Positions 59,629 to 64,000 of a stretch of DNA of 64,000 nucleotides are shown in pieces. The DNA comes from Mytilinidion resinicola. Its lineage: Eukaryota > Ascomycota > Dothideomycetes > Mytilinidiales > Mytilinidiaceae. The notes beneath the pieces are model-generated. The model saw only the letters and a program-made list of their open reading frames with translations. It was not told the origin of the DNA and ran no database searches. A program made the translations under genes and the position numbers. The stretch spans positions 124,001-188,000 of the forward strand of contig NW_022985456.1 of NCBI RefSeq assembly GCF_010093595.1, written 5' to 3'. Positions within the stretch are counted from its first letter, which is position 1. Every line of letters starts with the position of its first letter.

Positions 59629-60927
59629 AAGATGGAAATTTCCATTTGGACGAGAGAAGATGGCTTTTCTGGAACTTCGGCGCGAGAACGGCGGTGCTCG
59701 AATACGGCTGGGCCACACTTTGCTGCTTCTCGATCGAAGCAGCGGCGTTTCCCTTCACAAACTCGACGCGTAGACGGGGGACGCGCGTAGTTTCGCCCGA
59801 CCGGTGCACCGAGGACCCACAGTGAGTGGATAGGAGATCGAATCCGCCGCCTCCCGCCGCGGGCAATGAACACCACAGCTCGAAACATCATTGATGGGTA
59901 CCGAGGACCCTCATCGTCCCCGGAACAGCTCTCCTGTCCTCCTGTCACATCTGGATTATATCGCGGATAAGGCCCTCTCGCGCTTGCAGCTTCTGGCGAT
60001 TCCGGCGCGATGCCAGACCCACCGCGGTTTAGTCGACTTCGGTGACTATGTCCTTCCCCCGTGTAAGGTGGATGGATGGCTGAAGCGACATGTCGTTCTC
60101 GTGGACATATTTGACGGGCTTGTTGAGGACCCCCTGATTAAGAGCCGTTGAAGAAAGAGTAGTGTGAAGGCGTTGGGCAAACAAGGTTATGACTAGGGAA
60201 CTAGGGAAACGGAGTAAACTCGATGAGGAGTCAAACCACCAGGCGGGAATTCTTGGGCCAGGATGGGGACGAACTCACACAAGTCCTCTGGGAAAAATAT
60301 AGGACGTTCGGGTCATGGCGACGTTGGTTCTTAAATACCCTCTGTAGAGTCGACTGTAGTGGGGGTGGGGGTGTAGTTCTGGAGGGAGCTAATTGCTTAA
60401 TCTAATTAGTATATAAAACACGTAATACGTCCTGTATGTGCATACGTACAACGGACAAGTACCTACATTCCCAAGCTTTTCTCCATTTCTGTCTTTGATG
60501 AAGAGTACTGGTTTGATCTCACTCCATACCCCACAATTGCCTTTCGCCGGTCCCCCTCTTACATTTTCATCGCCTCGCCCTTTCCAACCATTCGTTCATT
60601 AGCCGCTCATAGATGACCCTTCATGAAAGAGGATTTTTCCTCAAAGCACCTCCAGGACCGAAAGTCCCCATAACGACGGACGGCAAGACCGCCGCATCAG
60701 AACGGTATTCCGTAATATAGACTAGAATAAAAAAAGAAAAAAACGCCGATAAGCCAAAGAAACCCCCCCTTTCCAAAGAAAAGCCATACGTGAAACCGTG
60801 CTGCCTCCCATCGCGAACTCATCATCACGCCATCCATCAACGATTCGAGCTCCCTAGCCCTTATCCAGACAGTGCCATGCTAACAGTTGACAACATCGCT
60901 GCTGTTCGTCTTCAGCGCCACGCCTGC

Positions 60928-60971
<44 letters not shown>

Positions 60972-61844
60972 CACTCCCCTCTTCCACACCCACCGCCGCT
61001 GTCCCCAGCTATGCGCCCCGCTTCGTCAACCGCGTCTGGAGCGCGATTTCGGGGAGTCGATCTGCAGCCGCCCGGGGGTATACCACTAAACTGTCGCCGT
61101 TCGACTGTCCAGCGCTCTCCGCCGACGGTCGGCGCGCGGAGCCCCAGCCGCCGGTTCAGGGGCATGGCTTCATCCATGAGGTATCAGTTTCCGCGTGGGC
61201 GAAGCGCCGGCGCGATCTGGATCATGTGTGTCTAGAACCAGCGCGGCGGGGCCGGGCACGCATGTGGTCGTTAGGACCTAGCATTGTTGGGTAGGTACGC
61301 CTGGTCTTTGGCGACGCCCCGCCCTCGTTCTGGATCCATGTCTTCGTCTCCCGTCCACGGGCCCGCTTGCCGCGCTGATGCGAGGAGGCGGGACGGCAAG
61401 CGGCATGGGGAGGAGCTTCTACGATGCGGAAATGGGCCACGCGGAAGAGTGGTTCTGGAGGGAGAAGTGGGTGGGCGCTTGCTTCGTAAAAAGCATGGTA
61501 GACGGAGAGACGATGGAAAAAACGTGACGAAGGGTCGTTTTTTGCTCTCCAGGCGCTCACATTCCAGAAGTCATGAGCGAAAAAGTTCTCGGTAGAGGGG
61601 TTTACACACTTTTTCGTGCTAACCGGTCCTGGGGCACCTCAACTCGCTTTCAAGGCTTCCAGTAAAGCACAACTCGATGGCTTTGGAGAATCGGTAAGGC
61701 GTTTCTAGGCCACCACCTCGAACCTAGATTCCACGGTTCCACACACCTACTTGTCCTTTTGCACGCCCCATCCACCCCCCAACATCCCTCGCCAACCCCC
61801 CACCTCTCCTCTCCCACCAACCCACCTCCCTCGCCCCCCTCCTC
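59629..61844. other. 2.2-kb intergenic stretch with a CT microsatellite
   Basis: Tail-to-tail interval between the GT90 gene and the MFS gene. It holds a long CT repeat at 60,931-60,969 and an A-rich run at about 60,726-60,745. No gene seen on either strand. Confidence 0.45.
60931..60969. repeat. (CT)n microsatellite
   Basis: About 19 uninterrupted CT units. Confidence 0.97.
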
Positions 61845-63508
61845 CTACTCCGCCTTCCGCTGAAACCGCGGCAACCCGACCCACACCACCAGAATCGCGC
61901 CCAGCAGCGCCAGAATGATCGGCTGCAGCACCTTGACGCCGCGCGCCTCGGCGATCGCGCCGACGGCGAAGGGGAAGATGGCGGCGCCCGACCCGCCAAA
62001 CGCGGCCGCGAAGCCGATGGCGCTGACGTGCAGATGGCGCGGCAGCAGCTTGGTGGCGGCGACGACGGCGGCGGGGAACATGGGGCCGAGGAAGAAGCCT
62101 TGCAGGGACACGACGACGGCCGAGACGTAGAATTGCGGCACCAGCCAGAAGAGGAGCTCGAAGGCCATGGCGATGGGGAGGTAGATCTGTGGGCGGGGTT
62201 AGGGGGGGTTTAGAGGGGGTGGGCGTAATGGGAATACTGAGAGTAAAAACAGCACTCACCGAAATCGCCAGCTTCTCCCCCAACTTCGGCGTCACAAACC
62301 CCAGCACTATCCGACCCACCGTGATCCCCAGCCAAAATCCCGTCGCAGCCATGCCGGACGCGAAGCGCGCGCCGTGCCGCACGTTGATCATGAAGACGAC
62401 GATCCAGCCGCCCAGCGCGACCTCGATGCCGACGTAGCCGAGCAGGAACAGCGCGCAGAGCCAGGTGACGCGCGCCGAGGGCCGGCGGAAGAGGGCTTCT
62501 TTCATACGGCTGTCTTTGGTGTTGGTGGAGCGCGGGTTGGCGGCGCGGAAGACGGCGCCGGTAGCGCCCCAGAAGGCGGAGACGGAGGTGAGGAGCTCGA
62601 TTGCTGCGGCGGCGATCTGGTGAGGTTGTTAATATAAGGGTGTCAGGGGTTGAGATGTATAGGGGAGGGGGGACGTACCATAACGTAGTAGAAGTAGAAC
62701 CACGGCAACCCCTTCCCCTTCGTAATCATCGTTGTTGCAATCAATGGACTTAAGGTGGCGCCCAATCCGTAGAACGCATGCAGGAATCCGAGGATTTCGT
62801 TCGGGTTTGCCATGTTACCCACCCATGCGTTCCAGGCTGCATCCTCGAGGCCATTGCCGAAACCGGCAACCATGAAGATGACAACAAGGACGGGGTAGGG
62901 CGGGTGCACGGCGATGACGATGTAGGCGAGGAGGTGACAGCCGGGCGAGATGAAGGCGACGCCGCGTTGCCCGAATTTCAGGTGGATGGCGTTGTTGAGG
63001 AGCGCCGAGGCGGTGTAACCTGCTAAGGGGGAGAGGAAGATTAGGGAGACAACGGTGTAAGAGAGGTTGTAGTATTCTTCTAGCTGTGGAGTGATTAGTA
63101 AAGGAGGTATTCTAAGATGATAATGGTCATACATAAGGGATCAAAGCCTAAGACCAATGTTAGCATGATTCTTTTCTGAGTGGTAGACGAGCATACTCCA
63201 TAGGCAGCATCATTCATGCCCATGACCACGAATCCCCAGAACGCAGCCATCGTCCGAAATAGATTTCCTCGCGGGTGATTCCATCTCTGCAGCTTCTCTG
63301 ATGCCTGTGTTGTTGGGGAAGGAAGATTCTCAACCGGATCATCGCACGTTCGGTTCCTATCAGCCTCGCTGATGCGGAGACTGTGGATGCTTTGAGGTTG
63401 AGATGGCTTGCTCCCCGTCTCAGAGAGGAAGTTCGACACGTCTGCGAGCTCTAACTGCTCAATTACGGCGGTAGAAGAACCGCCATTGTGATGGGAGCGG
63501 GAGATCAT
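61845..63508 (-). CDS. MFS transporter (fungal sugar-permease-like, FucP/Bsc6 type)
   Basis: Major-facilitator protein with about twelve helices; substrate unknown. Exons 63508-63197, 63147-63133, 63083-62679, 62616-62260 and 62186-61845 give 476 residues in frame. An alternative in-frame start lies at 63544. After a polar N-terminus the first helix has FWGFVVMGMNDAAYG, followed by ALIPY encoded by a 15-nt exon, then LEEYYNLSYTVVSLIFLSP. GLEDAAWNAWVGN, HAFYGLGATLSP and FFLGPMFPAAVVAATKLLP are typical of the group. Introns are 49-73 nt. The gene ends in a basic tail (PRFQRKAE). Confidence 0.87.
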
Positions 63509-64000
63509 GGCAGGATAGGAAAAGAAGAAGACAGCTGGAGGCAATTGCAGATGACCTCAATAGATTCTCAATTGGAAATGTAAAAGAAGCTCAACTTGAA
63601 GAATGCAATGACGTAGCAAAGCAGCTCTACAGTATCTTTATATACAATTCCGAGGCTGCACAGTTCTCCACACGAGGAGCAGTTGGTCAGCGCGGGGTTT
63701 GACTCATGGCCCTTGGTTCCTGGCGTAGCAGGAGATCGATCGGAACCCCAGAAAAACTTTGTCCGTGTGCTTGCTTGGACTCTCTTGGCCGAGCTAAAAG
63801 GCGTGGAGGAGTGGAGGCCGATGTGCTGCCGGCTAGTGATGTCGTAGCGCAGGAGCGAAATGCCTCATTAGTAAGGCGAGGAGCAGGTGGTGGTTTTCGT
63901 GGAGTGGCGGGCCGCGTTCTCCGTGTATACTTTGGGACTAGTGGCGTTCTTTATTCTCACCGACGAACATCATCTTCACCAGTTTCTGTGACTCAAGTGG
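63509..64000. promoter_or_regulatory. Upstream region of the MFS gene
   Basis: Promoter side of the leftward MFS gene. A TATATA-containing stretch (ctttatatacaat) lies at about 63,636-63,650, roughly 130 bases upstream of the start. No gene seen to the right edge. Confidence 0.35.

Noticed and set aside
58963..59718. Minus-strand frame of 251 codons
   Set aside because: Antisense to the GT90 catalytic exon, which has clear family motifs.
60854..61294. Frames running through the CT microsatellite (Arg-Glu or Leu-Ser runs)
   Set aside because: Simple-sequence repeats stay open in several frames and carry no other support.

Overview
The window is nuclear DNA of a filamentous ascomycete (Pezizomycotina). 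Genes are split by short introns (about 44-105 nt, mostly GT-AG). The products include fungus-typical families: HET domain, Zn2Cys6 regulators, CAP10/GT90, Ssd1, a Meu6-like PH protein and a Vsb1-like SulP protein. I found no rRNA, convincing tRNA, CRISPR array or intact transposon. Intron coordinates were worked out by hand from splice motifs and reading-frame continuity; most multi-exon models close exactly in frame.

Left part (1-23.7 kb). A CorA-like membrane protein is cut by the left edge. It is followed by a secreted GH35 beta-galactosidase, a patatin-like protein whose catalytic residues look replaced, a 2',3'-cyclic phosphodiesterase, the mRNA export factor GLE1, the RNA-binding regulator SSD1, a secreted ferritin-like (Rds1-type) protein and a MATE transporter. 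GLE1 and SSD1 are divergent, as are the patatin-like and phosphodiesterase genes.

Middle part (about 23.7-38.3 kb). This looks like an accessory, decaying block. It holds an orphan Met/Gln-repeat protein flanked by a diverged direct repeat, a fungal regulator that lost two zinc-cluster cysteines and has frame breaks, an apparently intact secreted agmatinase-type ureohydrolase, a divergent permease with two frame problems, a HET-domain gene, an enoyl-CoA hydratase pseudogene with three frameshifts, and 3.2 kb with no credible gene. Regulator, ureohydrolase and permease together look like a former catabolic cluster for a guanidino compound or amine, of which only the enzyme is still intact.

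Right part (38.3-64 kb). Conserved genes return: an HMG-box factor, GINS subunit PSF1, a Vsb1-like SulP/STAS/cyclic-nucleotide-domain transporter, a Meu6-like PH protein with a long low-complexity tail, a UBTD/Dc-UbP-type ubiquitin-like protein whose start codon is an exon by itself, a Zn2Cys6 factor, a GT90 glycosyltransferase and an MFS transporter with a 15-nt exon. Gene-poor GC-rich intervals (46.5-49.7 kb and 59.6-61.8 kb) separate them.
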